Source: Burkholderia sp. TSV86
GTDB taxonomy: Bacteria; Pseudomonadota; Gammaproteobacteria; Burkholderiales; Burkholderiaceae
Direction of reading: 5' to 3'
Assembly: GCF_001522865.1 (NCBI RefSeq)
Contig: NZ_LOWB01000109.1
Coordinates: 186,001-250,000 of the forward strand
DNA length: 64,000 nucleotides
Shown: piece by piece, positions 1-9,572 of the stretch
Layout of the letters: every line of letters begins with the position of its first letter
How positions within the stretch are numbered: the stretch's first letter is position 1
Notes under the pieces: model-generated
Seen by the model: the letters and a program-made list of their open reading frames with translations, nothing else
Databases searched by the model: none
Told to the model about the DNA's origin: nothing
Position numbers and translations under genes: made by a program

Positions 1-1230
1 ATGAACGGGCCGAACAGATCGAATGGGCCGGGCGCCGACCATGCGGCCAACGCCGCCGCTGCGCCGAACGCGCTTGATTCGACCGGCGGCGCAAGCACGC
101 AAGCGGCGGGCGGCGCGCCGCGCGCCAAAGGAACCGGCACCTCCAGCGGCCCCGATCAGGACGACGCTTCCCCTGCCGCGCAAGGCGCTTTCGCCGATGC
201 GGCATCGCTCGCAACGGCCGCCTTGCCGCAAACGCCGCCGCCGTCCAGCGCACCCGGCTCGCAGACGAGCGCCACGAACCCCGCTGAAACCGACGGCCAC
301 GGCGCGTTGGCCGCATACGCGCAGGCCGGCACGGCCGATGCATCGGCTCAGCAGAGCTTGGCCCGCCGCGCCGGCGCTCAACCGCCGCTGAGTGCCGCCT
401 CGAACGCTCCGGCGAACGCCAATGCCGTGGGCATCTCCAGCATCACCAACACCGCGCCGCCGCGCGCGGAAACCGGCATGCCCGTTGCGGCCGATAGCGG
501 GACATTCGGCACGCTGCTCGCCAGTGCCAAGCAGCCCGCTTCGCATGCCGCGGCGCTTGGCGATGCAGCGAACCCGGCCGGCGCGACCAGCGCGGCCGGC
601 GCAAGCGCGCCAGCCGCGCTGGTCGCGCCGCAAGAACCTGGCGCATCGCCGATCGTGCAACAGGACACATCGGATGCCGCACAGGCAACGCTCGCGGCGT
701 CAGCCGCGCCGGCCGCCGTGCAATCCGCCGCACCGGCCAGCGCCGCAAGCACGCATGCGGCCGCGTCGGCCACGCCGTCGCTCACGCCCGTCGTCGGCTC
801 GCCAGATTGGACCGAAGCTTTGAGTCAAAAGGTCGTCTTCCTGTCGAACGCGCATCAGCAAAGCGCGGAACTCACGCTGAATCCGCCCGATCTCGGGCCG
901 CTTCAAGTCGTGCTGCGCGTGGCGGACAATCACGCGCACGCGCTTTTCGTATCGCAGCACGCCCAGGTGCGCGATGCGCTCGAAGCCGCGCTGCCGAAGC
1001 TGCGCGAAGCGATGGAGGCGAACGGGCTCGGCCTCGGCAGCGCGAGTGTCGGCGACGGCGGCTTCGCGTTCGCTCAGCAGCACACGCCGCAACGGCAATC
1101 GGCGGAAGGCGGCCGCGCGCTGCACCGCGAATTCGGCGCGTTGGCCGGTGAAGACGTCGTGGAAGAAGCTGCGTCCGCGTCGAGTGGCGTGCTCCGGCGC
1201 AGCGCCGGAATGATCGATACGTTCGCCTGA
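1..1230 (+). CDS. fliK: Flagellar hook-length control protein FliK (5' end at window edge)
   Basis: FliK is the secreted ruler that ends hook assembly by switching the flagellar export gate from hook to filament substrates. Residues 1-265 are low-complexity Ala/Pro/Ser/Thr/Gly-rich sequence, as in FliK N-terminal halves. Residues about 270-350 match the globular FliK C-terminal (Flg_hook) domain, with the conserved stretch LTLNPPDLGPLQVVLRV and a following helix with VRDALEAALPKLREAM. The ATG is base 1 of the window, so no ribosome-binding site can be seen and the true start may lie further left. The rest of the flagellar cluster is presumably upstream, outside the window. It converges on the next gene. 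Confidence 0.9.
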   Translation: MNGPNRSNGPGADHAANAAAAPNALDSTGGASTQAAGGAPRAKGTGTSSGPDQDDASPAAQGAFADAASLATAALPQTPPPSSAPGSQTSATNPAETDGHGALAAYAQAGTADASAQQSLARRAGAQPPLSAASNAPANANAVGISSITNTAPPRAETGMPVAADSGTFGTLLASAKQPASHAAALGDAANPAGATSAAGASAPAALVAPQEPGASPIVQQDTSDAAQATLAASAAPAAVQSAAPASAASTHAAASATPSLTPVVGSPDWTEALSQKVVFLSNAHQQSAELTLNPPDLGPLQVVLRVADNHAHALFVSQHAQVRDALEAALPKLREAMEANGLGLGSASVGDGGFAFAQQHTPQRQSAEGGRALHREFGALAGEDVVEEAASASSGVLRRSAGMIDTFA

Positions 1231-1295
1231 TACCCAGAATCGCCGCGCGGCATGCCCGCCGCCGCCGCATCGCAGACGCGGCGCCCGCGTGCCGG

Positions 1296-2936
1296 TCAGC
1301 GCCCCACGGCGGCCAAATCCTCGACGGCGGGCACGGCACGCCCCTTGCGCGCGGCCACGATGAAATCCGCCGCGCGCTCGCCGATCATCACGGTAGGCGC
1401 ATTCGTGTTGCCGCCGATGAGCGTCGGCATCACCGACGCATCGACCACCCGCAACCCCTCGACGCCACGCACGCGCAGCTCGGTATCGACGACCGAGCGC
1501 GCATCGCTGCCCATCCGGCAGGTGCCGACCGGGTGATAGATCGTGTCCGCGTGCGCGATGATCGCCGCGCGCAACTGCGCGTCGGTATCGTTGGGGCTCG
1601 TATAAAGCTCGCGCCCGCCCTGCGACGCAAGCGGCGCGGCGTCCAGGATCTTGCGCGCCGCCTTCGCGCCGCGAATCAGCGCTTCGAGATCGCGCTCGTC
1701 GCTGAAGAAACGCGGGTCAATGAGCGGCGCGACACGCGCATCGCGGCTCGCGAGCGTCACGTTGCCGCGACTCTTCGGCCGCAGCACGCACACGTGCAGC
1801 GAATAACCGAAACCCCAGTGCATGCGGCGGTTGTGATCGTCAACGAGCGCCGTCGTGAAATGCAGTTGCAGATCGGGCCGATCGAGGCCCGGCTCGCTCT
1901 TGATAAAACCGCCCGCTTCGGCAACGTTGCTCGACAACATCCCGTCGTGTTTAGCCAGATAGCGGAACAGCTGCATGCCCATCTTCGCGAAGCCGCGCAC
2001 GCAGATGCCGACTAGATCCGACGAGTTCACGCGCTTGTTGATGATGAAATCGATGTGATCGATCAGGTTCTCGCCGACCTCCGGCGCATCGTGCACGAGC
2101 GCGATGCCGTGCCGGCGCAATTGCGTTGCGGAGCCCACGCCCGAGCACATCAAAAGCTGCGGCGTATTGAACGCGCCCGCGGACAGGATCACTTCCGCAC
2201 GCGCGCCGAGCGTCTCGACACGCCCGCCGCGCGCCACCTCGACGCCCGTTGCACGCTTGCCGTCGAACACGACGCGCAGCGCCATCGCGTCGACAATCAC
2301 ATGCAGGTTCGGCCGAATGCGGCCGTACACGTAAGCGCGCGCGACGCTGCAACGCGCGCCGTCGCGATGCGTGACCTGGAAGTAACCCACGCCTTCCTGG
2401 TCAGCGCCGTTGAAATCGTCGTTGAGCGGATAACCTGCCTCGTGCGCGGCCGCGATGAATCGTTCGGAGAACGGATTACGAAAGCGCAGATCCGACACCG
2501 TCAACGGCCCGAGCGCGCCGTGCCACTCGTTCGCGCCGCGCTGATTGCCTTCCGCGCGCCGGAAATACGGCAGCACGTCGCGCCAGCCCCAGCCGGTGCA
2601 GCCGAGTTGCGCCCATTCGTCGTAATCGAGCGGATGACCGCGCGTATAAACCATCGCGTTGATCGCGCTCGAGCCGCCCATGCCGCGGCCACGCGGCTGA
2701 TAGCCGCGCCGACCGCCGAGCCCGGGCTGCGGAACCGTCTCGTAGCCGTAATTCGTGCCTAGCTTGAAGGGAACGAGCGCGGCGATCCCGACGGGAATGT
2801 TGACGAGCGGATTGCGCTCCGTGTGGCCGCCGGCCTCAATCAGCGCGATCGTCGCATCCGGGCACGCATCGGCCAGACGCCCCGCCAAGCTCGCCCCACC
2901 GGAACCCCCGCCAACAATTATGTAGTCATACTGCAT
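1296..2936 (-). CDS. GMC-family FAD-dependent oxidoreductase (choline/alcohol dehydrogenase-like)
   Basis: A flavoprotein that oxidises an alcohol or sugar-type substrate; the substrate cannot be read from sequence. Evidence is the N-terminal FAD-binding Rossmann motif YDYIIVGGGSGGASLAGRL (residues 3-21), the GMC signature around residues 85-105 (RGMGGSSAINAMVYTRGHP) and the C-terminal catalytic-histidine segment YHPVGTCRMG (about residues 465-475). Its 546 residues are normal for BetA-like members. No betaine aldehyde dehydrogenase or betI lies beside it, so I would not name it betA. It stands alone on the minus strand, divergent from the acyl-CoA dehydrogenase gene across 226 bp. Confidence 0.9.
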   Translation of the reverse strand: MQYDYIIVGGGSGGASLAGRLADACPDATIALIEAGGHTERNPLVNIPVGIAALVPFKLGTNYGYETVPQPGLGGRRGYQPRGRGMGGSSAINAMVYTRGHPLDYDEWAQLGCTGWGWRDVLPYFRRAEGNQRGANEWHGALGPLTVSDLRFRNPFSERFIAAAHEAGYPLNDDFNGADQEGVGYFQVTHRDGARCSVARAYVYGRIRPNLHVIVDAMALRVVFDGKRATGVEVARGGRVETLGARAEVILSAGAFNTPQLLMCSGVGSATQLRRHGIALVHDAPEVGENLIDHIDFIINKRVNSSDLVGICVRGFAKMGMQLFRYLAKHDGMLSSNVAEAGGFIKSEPGLDRPDLQLHFTTALVDDHNRRMHWGFGYSLHVCVLRPKSRGNVTLASRDARVAPLIDPRFFSDERDLEALIRGAKAARKILDAAPLASQGGRELYTSPNDTDAQLRAAIIAHADTIYHPVGTCRMGSDARSVVDTELRVRGVEGLRVVDASVMPTLIGGNTNAPTVMIGERAADFIVAARKGRAVPAVEDLAAVGR

Positions 2937-3162
2937 TCTCCGTCTCCCTTGCGCTCACCATCGGCCGAGTTTTCGCCCCGATGCAGCAACACGCTTATGA
3001 TATTTGCGCATCATTTTAGGAACGCAAATCGAATTCCGATGCGTCGATTCAAGAGCGATTACTCTAAACGCCATCGTCAACTAAATTTAAGATGTCCAGA
3101 TTCGCCTCGCGCGTCGGATTACGCTCGACAGAAGCCGGACCACGCGAAATGGGAGACAGGGC

Positions 3163-4842
3163 ATGCAAGAATACCTTCTGACGGCGACTCACCAAGTGAC
3201 GAACCAGGCGCCGCCGCTGCACGATTACAACGCGTTTGAAACCGACATTGCGCTCGTTCGCGCTCTCCAGCAATACGAAGCAGGCTGGTATCGAACGGCG
3301 CTTTCGCATACCGGCGCCGCGCTCACGACACCCGATGCGCTCGCGCTCGCCGATCTCGCGAACCGCCATGCGCCGGAGCTGTCGACGCACAGCCCGCGCG
3401 GCGAGCGTATCGACGCACTCGAGTTTCATCCGAGCTGGCACCAATTGCTACTGTTGTTACGCAGCGACGGTTTGCAGGCGCTGCCGTTCTCCGATCCGCA
3501 ACCAGGCGCGATGGCCGCGCGTTGCGCGAGCTATTTTCTGCATGCGCAACTCGAATCCGGCTCGCTATGCCCGATCACGATGACTTTCGCGAGCATTCCC
3601 GTGCTGCAACGCGAGCCTGCGCTGTTCGCGTCGCTGCGCGAGCGGCTCTATGCGCGCGAACACGATCCGCGCGACGCGCCGCTGCCACAAAAGCGCTCGA
3701 TGATGGTCGGCATGGGCATGACCGAAAAACAGGGCGGCTCGGATGTGCGCAGCAACGAAACGCGCGCGTATGCGCTCGGCGCCGGCGGGCGAGGCGAAGC
3801 GTATCGCCTCGTCGGGCACAAATGGTTTTTTTCCGCACCGCAATGCGATGCGCATCTCGTGCTCGCGCGCACGGCTGATCATGCGGGTATTTCGTGCTTC
3901 TACGTGCCGCGCTTCGTGCCCGACGGCAGCAAGAACGCGGTGCACGTGCAGCGTTTGAAGGACAAGCTCGGCAACCGGTCGAACGCAAGCAGCGAAGTCG
4001 AATTCCTGAACGCATACGGCGTGATGATCGGCGACGAAGGGCGCGGCGTGCCGACGATCATCGAGATGGCGAACTACACGCGGCTCGATTGCGTGATCGG
4101 CAGCGCAGCGCTGATGCGCGCCGCACTCGTGCAAGCGATCCATCATGCGCGGCACCGCTCGGCGTTCGGCCGACGGCTCGCGCAACAGCCGCTGATGCGC
4201 AACGTGCTAGCCGATCTGGCACTCGAATCGGAAGCCGCCAGCGCGTTGTTCATGCGGCTCGCATACGCATTCGAGGAAGACGCCGCGGCACGCTCGCCCG
4301 CGGCGCGCGGCTGGCGCCGCATCGTCACGCCGGCCGCGAAATTCTGGGTCTGCAAGCGCGCGGTCGAGTTCACCGGCGAGGCGATGGAAGTCTGGGGCGG
4401 CAACGGCTATGTCGAGACCGGGCCGATGGCGCGCTTTTATCGGGAAGCGCCCGTCAATTCGATCTGGGAAGGCTCGGGTAACGTGATGTGTCTCGACGTG
4501 CTGCGCGCGATCGAGCGCGAACCCGACGCCGCCGCCGCGCTGTTCGCCGAGTGGCGGGACGCCGCGGCGGCGAGTGCGCCGCTTGCCGCCGCGCTTGTGG
4601 AACTCGCCCGCCTGCTTGCACTCGAATCCGAGCCGCGCGAGGCATGCGCGCGCCGCATCGCACAACGCATCGCCGTCATCGCGCAGGCCACGCTGCTGTT
4701 GCGCGACGCTCCATCCGCCGTCGCCGACGCGTTCATCGCCACACGCATCGGCGGCGCCAGCACCGAAACCGGACGCGCCTACGGTACGCTGCCGGCCACC
4801 TTCGACCACGCCGCGCTCGTCGATCGAGCATTTCCGGCATGA
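3163..4842 (+). CDS. AidB-like acyl-CoA dehydrogenase
   Basis: A flavin-dependent acyl-CoA dehydrogenase of the AidB subgroup. The N-terminus (residues 1-25) has the subgroup hallmark THQVTNQAPPL..YN, the middle has MGMTEKQGGSDVRSNET (about 185-200), and the C-terminal catalytic segment is SIWEGSGNVMCLDVLR (about 432-448). The length of 559 aa fits AidB (about 540) rather than the short-chain enzymes (about 380-400). AidB of E. coli belongs to the alkylation-damage response; whether this copy does, or acts as an isovaleryl-CoA-type dehydrogenase, cannot be told. GGAGA precedes the ATG. The aldehyde dehydrogenase gene begins 21 bp downstream, so the two are probably cotranscribed. Confidence 0.88.
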   Translation: MQEYLLTATHQVTNQAPPLHDYNAFETDIALVRALQQYEAGWYRTALSHTGAALTTPDALALADLANRHAPELSTHSPRGERIDALEFHPSWHQLLLLLRSDGLQALPFSDPQPGAMAARCASYFLHAQLESGSLCPITMTFASIPVLQREPALFASLRERLYAREHDPRDAPLPQKRSMMVGMGMTEKQGGSDVRSNETRAYALGAGGRGEAYRLVGHKWFFSAPQCDAHLVLARTADHAGISCFYVPRFVPDGSKNAVHVQRLKDKLGNRSNASSEVEFLNAYGVMIGDEGRGVPTIIEMANYTRLDCVIGSAALMRAALVQAIHHARHRSAFGRRLAQQPLMRNVLADLALESEAASALFMRLAYAFEEDAAARSPAARGWRRIVTPAAKFWVCKRAVEFTGEAMEVWGGNGYVETGPMARFYREAPVNSIWEGSGNVMCLDVLRAIEREPDAAAALFAEWRDAAAASAPLAAALVELARLLALESEPREACARRIAQRIAVIAQATLLLRDAPSAVADAFIATRIGGASTETGRAYGTLPATFDHAALVDRAFPA

Positions 4843-4863
4843 CCGTATCGAACAGGAGAAGCC

Positions 4864-6282
4864 ATGAAGAACGATCTGCCCGGCCTGGCCACGCTCGACG
4901 CGCTGTTGCGCGACCAGCGCGCCGCCTACCTGCGCGCGCCGTATCCGACGTGGGAGACCCGCGCCGGCCACTTGCGCGCGCTGCGCGCGATGCTGCTCGA
5001 CAACCGCGACGCGTTGGCGGCCGCGGTCAACGCCGACTTCGCGCATCGCGCGAAAGAGGAATTCCTGTTCGCCGAAATCTTTCTGGCCAAGGAGGAGATC
5101 AACGAAGCACTCAAGCACGGCAAGCGCTGGATGCGCCCCCAAAGCCGCGCGATGAACAAGTGGCTGCGCCCCGCGCGCGCGAAGGTGATACCGCAACCGC
5201 TCGGCGTGGTCGGCATCGTCGTGCCGTGGAACTATCCGATTTATCTCGCCGCCGGGCCGCTGATCTGCGCGCTCGCCGCCGGCAACCGCGCGATCATCAA
5301 GATGTCCGAACTGACGCCGCGCACGTCGCAACTGTTCGAGGAGCTGATCGCGAGAACCTTCTCGCGCGATCACGTCGCGGTCGTCAACGGCGATGCGGAA
5401 ATCGGCGCCGCGTTCAGCGGGCTGCCATTCGATCATCTGCTGTTTACCGGTTCGACGCAGATCGGCCGCCACGTGATGCGCGCAGCCGCCGAGCATTTGA
5501 CGCCCGTCACGCTCGAGCTGGGTGGCAAATCGCCCGTGATCGTCGGGCCGCATGCGCGCTTCGACGCGGCCGTCGATTCGATCGTCACCGGCAAGACGCT
5601 GAACGCCGGCCAGACCTGCATCGCGCCCGATTACGTGCTCGTGCCGCGCGGCAAGGAGGCCGAGTTCGTCGCGCGTGCGAAGGCGAAGATGGCCAAGCTC
5701 TATCCGAATCTGGCGGCCAACCAGGATTACACGTCGATCATCTCCGAGCGTCATTTCGCGCGATTGCAGCGGCTCGCCGACGAAGCGCGCGACGGCGGCG
5801 CGCAACTGCATCCGCTCACCGATGCAGCGCCCGATCCGGCGCTGCGCCGCCTGCCGCCCGTGATCGTCACGCAAGCGCCGGACGAAGCGAAGCTGATGCA
5901 GGAAGAGATCTTCGGGCCGCTGTTGCCGCTTGTGCCATACGACACGCTCGACGACGCGATTGCCTATGTGAACGCGCGCCCGCGGCCGCTCGCGCTCTAC
6001 CTGTTCGACGACGACCGCGCGACGATCGAGCGCGTGATGCACGACACGATCTCGGGCGGCGTGACGATCAACGACACGCTGGCGCACATCGCATGCGGCA
6101 CGCTGCCGTTCGGCGGCGTCGGCCCGAGCGGGATGGGCTCGTATCACGGTTACGAAGGCTTCGTGACGTTCTCGAAGATGAAGCCGGTGTTCACGCAATC
6201 GCGCCTCAATACACGCGGCCTGATCGCACCGCCGTATGGCAAGCGCTTCGCGGCCGTCATCAGCATGATGTTGAAGCTCTGA
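4864..6282 (+). CDS. calB: Coniferyl-aldehyde dehydrogenase-type aldehyde dehydrogenase
   Basis: An NAD(P)-dependent aldehyde dehydrogenase that turns aldehydes into carboxylic acids. Visible are the substrate/cofactor segment VVPWNYPIYLAAGP (about 119-132), the catalytic general base in LELGGKSP (Glu about 217), the nucleophile in NAGQTCIAPDY (Cys about 251) and the late motif EEIFGPLLP. At 472 aa without an N-terminal extension it resembles the class 3 / coniferyl-aldehyde dehydrogenase (CalB) subgroup. An AGGAGA ribosome-binding site lies 6-8 bp before the ATG. It follows the acyl-CoA dehydrogenase gene closely and probably shares its transcript. Substrate preference is inferred from the subfamily only. 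Confidence 0.85.
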   Translation: MKNDLPGLATLDALLRDQRAAYLRAPYPTWETRAGHLRALRAMLLDNRDALAAAVNADFAHRAKEEFLFAEIFLAKEEINEALKHGKRWMRPQSRAMNKWLRPARAKVIPQPLGVVGIVVPWNYPIYLAAGPLICALAAGNRAIIKMSELTPRTSQLFEELIARTFSRDHVAVVNGDAEIGAAFSGLPFDHLLFTGSTQIGRHVMRAAAEHLTPVTLELGGKSPVIVGPHARFDAAVDSIVTGKTLNAGQTCIAPDYVLVPRGKEAEFVARAKAKMAKLYPNLAANQDYTSIISERHFARLQRLADEARDGGAQLHPLTDAAPDPALRRLPPVIVTQAPDEAKLMQEEIFGPLLPLVPYDTLDDAIAYVNARPRPLALYLFDDDRATIERVMHDTISGGVTINDTLAHIACGTLPFGGVGPSGMGSYHGYEGFVTFSKMKPVFTQSRLNTRGLIAPPYGKRFAAVISMMLKL

Positions 6283-6385
6283 CTGCCGAAAACGTGACGG
6301 GCATCGGCCTTATCCGCCGCGTTGCGCCCGTTGCGCCAATCGCAGCCGCGTCGCCTCGGCACACAGCCGAGATTTGCCCGCTGCC

Positions 6386-6673
6386 TCAACCGCCCGCGGC
6401 CGCGCTCGCGTGCCCGGGCGCCGCGCCCGGCGGCGCATGCAGCCGCCTCTGTCCGTCAGGCAGCCGCCGCCATACAACGATCGCGCCGAGCACGTCGAAC
6501 GCGGCAAGCGCGACGAATAGCGGATCGTAGCCGACGACCGCAACCAGCGCGCCGGCCGCGAGCGAGAACAACGTCGCGCCGAGATAACCGGACATGCCCG
6601 CCAGCCCCGTTGCCGCCGCAACCTCGCGCCGCGCACACTGACGGCCGCCACGCGGCGCAACGCCGTCCCTCAT
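6386..6673 (-). pseudogene. Remnant: C-terminal end of an MFS transporter
   Basis: On the minus strand this segment encodes about 90 residues that read like the last two membrane segments of a 12-helix major facilitator (organophosphate/phosphoglycerate-type): AAATGLAGMSGYLGATLFSL, then GALVAVVGYDPLFVALAAFD and VVWRRLPDG. Nothing resembling the other ten helices is present. The open frame runs upstream only into antisense of srkA, and a potential ATG at 6673 overlaps the srkA stop codon. The simplest reading is a decayed transporter whose 5' three-quarters were deleted. A short membrane protein translated from the 6673 ATG is possible but less likely. Confidence 0.6.
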
Positions 6674-7710
6674 ACCGGCCACAGTGGCCCTTCCTGCATC
6701 GCACCGATCTGCTCCCTCAGTTCGAGCACACGCTCTTCCCAATAGCGATGCGTGTTGAACCACGGAAACGCGGCTGGAAACGCCGGGTCGTCCCAGCGGC
6801 GCGCGAGCCATGCCGCGTAGTGAATCAGGCGCAGCGTGCGCAGCGCTTCGACTAGATGCAGCTCGCGCGGATCGAATTCGCAGAAGTCTTCGTAGCCGGC
6901 GAGCAGATCGGCGAGCGCGCGCGACGCGCCCGGCCGGTCGCCCGGCAGCAGCAGCCACAGATCCTGTATCGCGGGCGCCATCCGGCTATCGTCGAAATCG
7001 ACGAAATGCGGGCCGGCATCGGTCCACAGTACGTTGCTTGGATGGCAGTCGCCATGCGCGCGCAGCATCCGCACGCCGCCCGCGCGCGCGTATGCGTCGG
7101 CCACGCCATCAAGTGCGAGCGTCACCGCCGCTTCATAAGCGGGGCGAACGTCGCCGGGCACGAAATCGCGAGACAGCAGGAAATCGCGCGGCTCATAGCC
7201 GAAGGTCTGGATATCAAGCGCGGGCCGCTCGGCGTATGGCTGCATCGCGCCCACCGCATGAATGCGGCCGATGAAGCGGCCGAGCCATTCGAGCGTATCG
7301 CGCTGATCTAGCTCGGGCGGCCGCCCGCCGCGCCGCTCGAACAGCGCGAAACGAAAACCGCCGAATTCGTGCAGCGTGCGCCCGTCGAATTCGAGCGCGG
7401 GCACCGCGGGAATCTCCCGCGCGGCAAGCTCGGCGACGAACGCGTGCTCTTCGAGAATCGCATCGCTCGACCAGCGATGCGGACGATAGAACTTCGCGAC
7501 GATCGGCGGCCCGTCTTCGATGCCCGCCTGATAGACGCGGTTTTCATAACTGTTGAGTGCGAGCAGACGCCCGTCGGTGCGCGAACCGGCGGGAATCAGC
7601 ACGCTGTCGAGCGCATCCAGCACGCGCTCGGGCGTGAGGCCGGCAAAAGGCAAGCCGGCGCTCGCGCCGGCTGTCGTGGATTCAGAAGTAGCGTCGTTCA
7701 TGCTGCGCAT
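6670..7710 (-). CDS. srkA: Stress response serine/threonine kinase SrkA (YihE family)
   Basis: A soluble kinase with the aminoglycoside-phosphotransferase/RdoA fold; in E. coli SrkA counters MazF-linked death under stress. Diagnostic motifs are SYENRVYQAG near residue 55 (the Gly-rich-loop equivalent with ENRVYQ), the catalytic loop HGDCHPSNVLW (about 218-228) and the metal-binding HFVDFDDSRMAP (about 234-245). At 346 aa it is slightly longer than E. coli SrkA (328). Two in-frame ATGs, 7710 and 7701, are possible starts; neither has a strong ribosome-binding site. The MFS remnant lies directly downstream. Confidence 0.9.
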   Translation of the reverse strand: MRSMNDATSESTTAGASAGLPFAGLTPERVLDALDSVLIPAGSRTDGRLLALNSYENRVYQAGIEDGPPIVAKFYRPHRWSSDAILEEHAFVAELAAREIPAVPALEFDGRTLHEFGGFRFALFERRGGRPPELDQRDTLEWLGRFIGRIHAVGAMQPYAERPALDIQTFGYEPRDFLLSRDFVPGDVRPAYEAAVTLALDGVADAYARAGGVRMLRAHGDCHPSNVLWTDAGPHFVDFDDSRMAPAIQDLWLLLPGDRPGASRALADLLAGYEDFCEFDPRELHLVEALRTLRLIHYAAWLARRWDDPAFPAAFPWFNTHRYWEERVLELREQIGAMQEGPLWPV

Positions 7711-7746
7711 TGTGCCGCGCGCGAAGCCGAAAGACGAGCGTTCGGT

Positions 7747-7959
7747 TCAGTGCAGCGCAGCACCTGCCGGCAGCACCGATTCGCCGGTATCGATCAGATC
7801 CTCGAGAAAAAACGGCTCGGTATTGAGCTCCTTCGATTCACCCGGCACGCCCGCATACCAGGTCACCATCGCCATGTTGCCGAGAATGCGCTGGACGATC
7901 CCGCGCGCGCCCTTTGGCACCGCGATATGGGTGGTACAGACAATCGAACCGACATGCAT
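7747..7959 (-). CDS. Small conserved hypothetical protein (70 aa)
   Basis: A 70-residue protein beginning MHVGSIVCTTHIAVPKGARG and ending in an acidic segment with EDLIDTGESVLP. I do not recognise a named domain. The sequence is well-mixed, with hydrophobic, charged and aromatic residues, and reads as a folded small protein rather than a shadow ORF. The start is chosen because GGGGAAAC lies just before the ATG at 7959; the frame stays open further upstream but without a comparable signal. It sits 36 bp upstream of srkA in the same direction, so the two may be cotranscribed. Confidence 0.55.
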   Translation of the reverse strand: MHVGSIVCTTHIAVPKGARGIVQRILGNMAMVTWYAGVPGESKELNTEPFFLEDLIDTGESVLPAGAALH

Positions 7960-8285
7960 GATGTTTCCCCGCTGTGAAAGCCGGCCGCCTACCGCCCGGC
8001 CGAAATATCCCGATCGCGCCGCCCTCTTGCCACAGCGGCGCGCATCCCGCGGTTCACCGTCTGGAGAACCGCCGACAGCGGAACCGGCGGCAAACGCCCC
8101 GCCCATTCCCAGGATGCGCCGCCGTGCTTTCGCGATGGCGCTTCGCAGCATCATACCCCGACGATCGTTACCGTCACGCGAATGACGCGCCAGCCGCGCC
8201 AAATGCGACGGCGTCCTCCACCGCGGCGCCATAACATGCGCAACCGGCGTATCGTGGTGGTTTGTCCCGCACGGAGAACAACCGC
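7960..8285. other. Intergenic region, divergent promoters expected
   Basis: This 326 bp gap separates the minus-strand small gene from the plus-strand MFS gene. GGAG at 8273-8276 serves the GTG start at 8286. I see no convincing gene, no RNA gene and no clear sigma-70 hexamer pair in the rest. Confidence 0.4.
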
Positions 8286-9572
8286 GTGAGTGCATCGTCC
8301 GGCGCCCCGCAGCAGCCCGCGCCCCGCGCCAAGCCAACCGGAACGGCCGACGCCGCGCCCGCCGCTTCCGGCCCCGCCTACCTCGAGCGCGGCTCGCGCA
8401 ATTATTGGCGCGCAAGCATCGCGCTGCTGTTTGCCGGGTTCGCGACGTTTTCGCTGCTCTATTACGTGCAACCGCTTCTGCCCGAATTCTCGACGACGTT
8501 CGGCGTGAGCCCCGCGCAGAGCAGCCTCGCGTTGTCGTTCTCGACCGCGGCGCTCGCGCTCGCCGTCTTCATCGCGGGCTTCGTGTCCGAAGGGCTCAGC
8601 CGCCGCGCGCTGATGACGGCGTCGCTCACCGCATCGTCGCTCTTCACGCTCGGCGCCGCGTTCGCGCCGCATTGGCATCAGCTGCTGGCGCTGCGCGCGC
8701 TGACCGGGCTCGCGCTCGGCGGCGTGCCGGCAGTGGCGATGGCGTATCTCGCGGAGGAGGTGCATCCCGAAGGGCTCGGGCTCGCGATGGGGCTCTACGT
8801 CGGCGGCACCGCGATCGGCGGCATGGCGGGGCGCGTGATCACCGGCATCGTCACCGATCTGTCCACATGGCGCATCGCCGCCGGCATGATCGGCGCGCTC
8901 GGCCTCGCGTCGATGCTCGCGTTTCGCGCGTTGCTGCCGCCGTCTCGGCATTTCACGCCGCGCCGTGGTCTCAATCTCGCGCATCATCGCGCTTCGCTCG
9001 CGCATCATCTCGGCAAGCGGCGTGAGTTGCCCGTGCTGTTCCTGATGGCTTTCGTGCTGATGGGCAGCTTCGTCACGCTCTACAACTACATCGGCTATCG
9101 GCTGCTCGCGCCGCCATACGCGATGGGGCAGGCGACGATCAGCGCGATCTTCGTCGTGTATCTGGTCGGCGTTGTCGCGTCGCCGCTGTCGGGGCGCGTC
9201 GCCGATATGTTCGGGCGCGGCCGCGTGCTGATCGCGAGCTTGGTCATCATGCTCGCCGGCGTCGCGCTGACACTGTTGCATCCGGTCGCCGCGATCGCAA
9301 CCGGCATCGCCTGCGTGACATTCGGCTTTTTCGCCGGACATGCGGTCGCGAGCGGATGGGTCGGGCGGCTCGCGCAACAAGGCAAGGGGCAAGCAGCGGC
9401 GCTTTATTTGCTTGCCTACTATGTCGGATCGAGCGTCGTCGGCTCATTTGGCGGGCGCTGCTGGAGCGCGCTCGGCTGGCCGGGCATCGCGGCGCTGGTG
9501 GGCGCGCTGCTCGCGCTCGGCATCGTGGCCGCGGCTTGGCTGCGTGCGCGTGAGCGCATCGGCGCGGCGTGA
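8286..9572 (+). CDS. MFS transporter, YnfM/arabinose-efflux-like
   Basis: An inner-membrane major facilitator transporter with about 12 hydrophobic helices after a 35-residue Pro/Ala-rich cytoplasmic leader. The first helix (LLFAGFATFSLLYYVQPLLP) and the TM4-5 segment (LTGLALGGVPAVAMAYLAEE) match the YnfM/YnfM-like drug and metabolite exporters. The start is taken as the GTG at 8286, which has GGAG 9 bp upstream; a TTG at 8262 would add eight residues but has no such signal. The substrate is unknown. It is monocistronic, with unrelated genes on both sides. Confidence 0.87.
   Translation: MSASSGAPQQPAPRAKPTGTADAAPAASGPAYLERGSRNYWRASIALLFAGFATFSLLYYVQPLLPEFSTTFGVSPAQSSLALSFSTAALALAVFIAGFVSEGLSRRALMTASLTASSLFTLGAAFAPHWHQLLALRALTGLALGGVPAVAMAYLAEEVHPEGLGLAMGLYVGGTAIGGMAGRVITGIVTDLSTWRIAAGMIGALGLASMLAFRALLPPSRHFTPRRGLNLAHHRASLAHHLGKRRELPVLFLMAFVLMGSFVTLYNYIGYRLLAPPYAMGQATISAIFVVYLVGVVASPLSGRVADMFGRGRVLIASLVIMLAGVALTLLHPVAAIATGIACVTFGFFAGHAVASGWVGRLAQQGKGQAAALYLLAYYVGSSVVGSFGGRCWSALGWPGIAALVGALLALGIVAAAWLRARERIGAA

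Noticed and set aside
1296-2936. Naming the GMC oxidoreductase betA (choline dehydrogenase)
   Set aside because: No betB or betI neighbours are present, and GMC enzymes span many substrates.
4207-6198. A 663-codon open frame antisense to the acyl-CoA dehydrogenase and aldehyde dehydrogenase genes
   Set aside because: Composition is the Arg/His/Asp-rich pattern typical of antisense frames in GC-rich DNA, and both opposing genes have full catalytic motifs.
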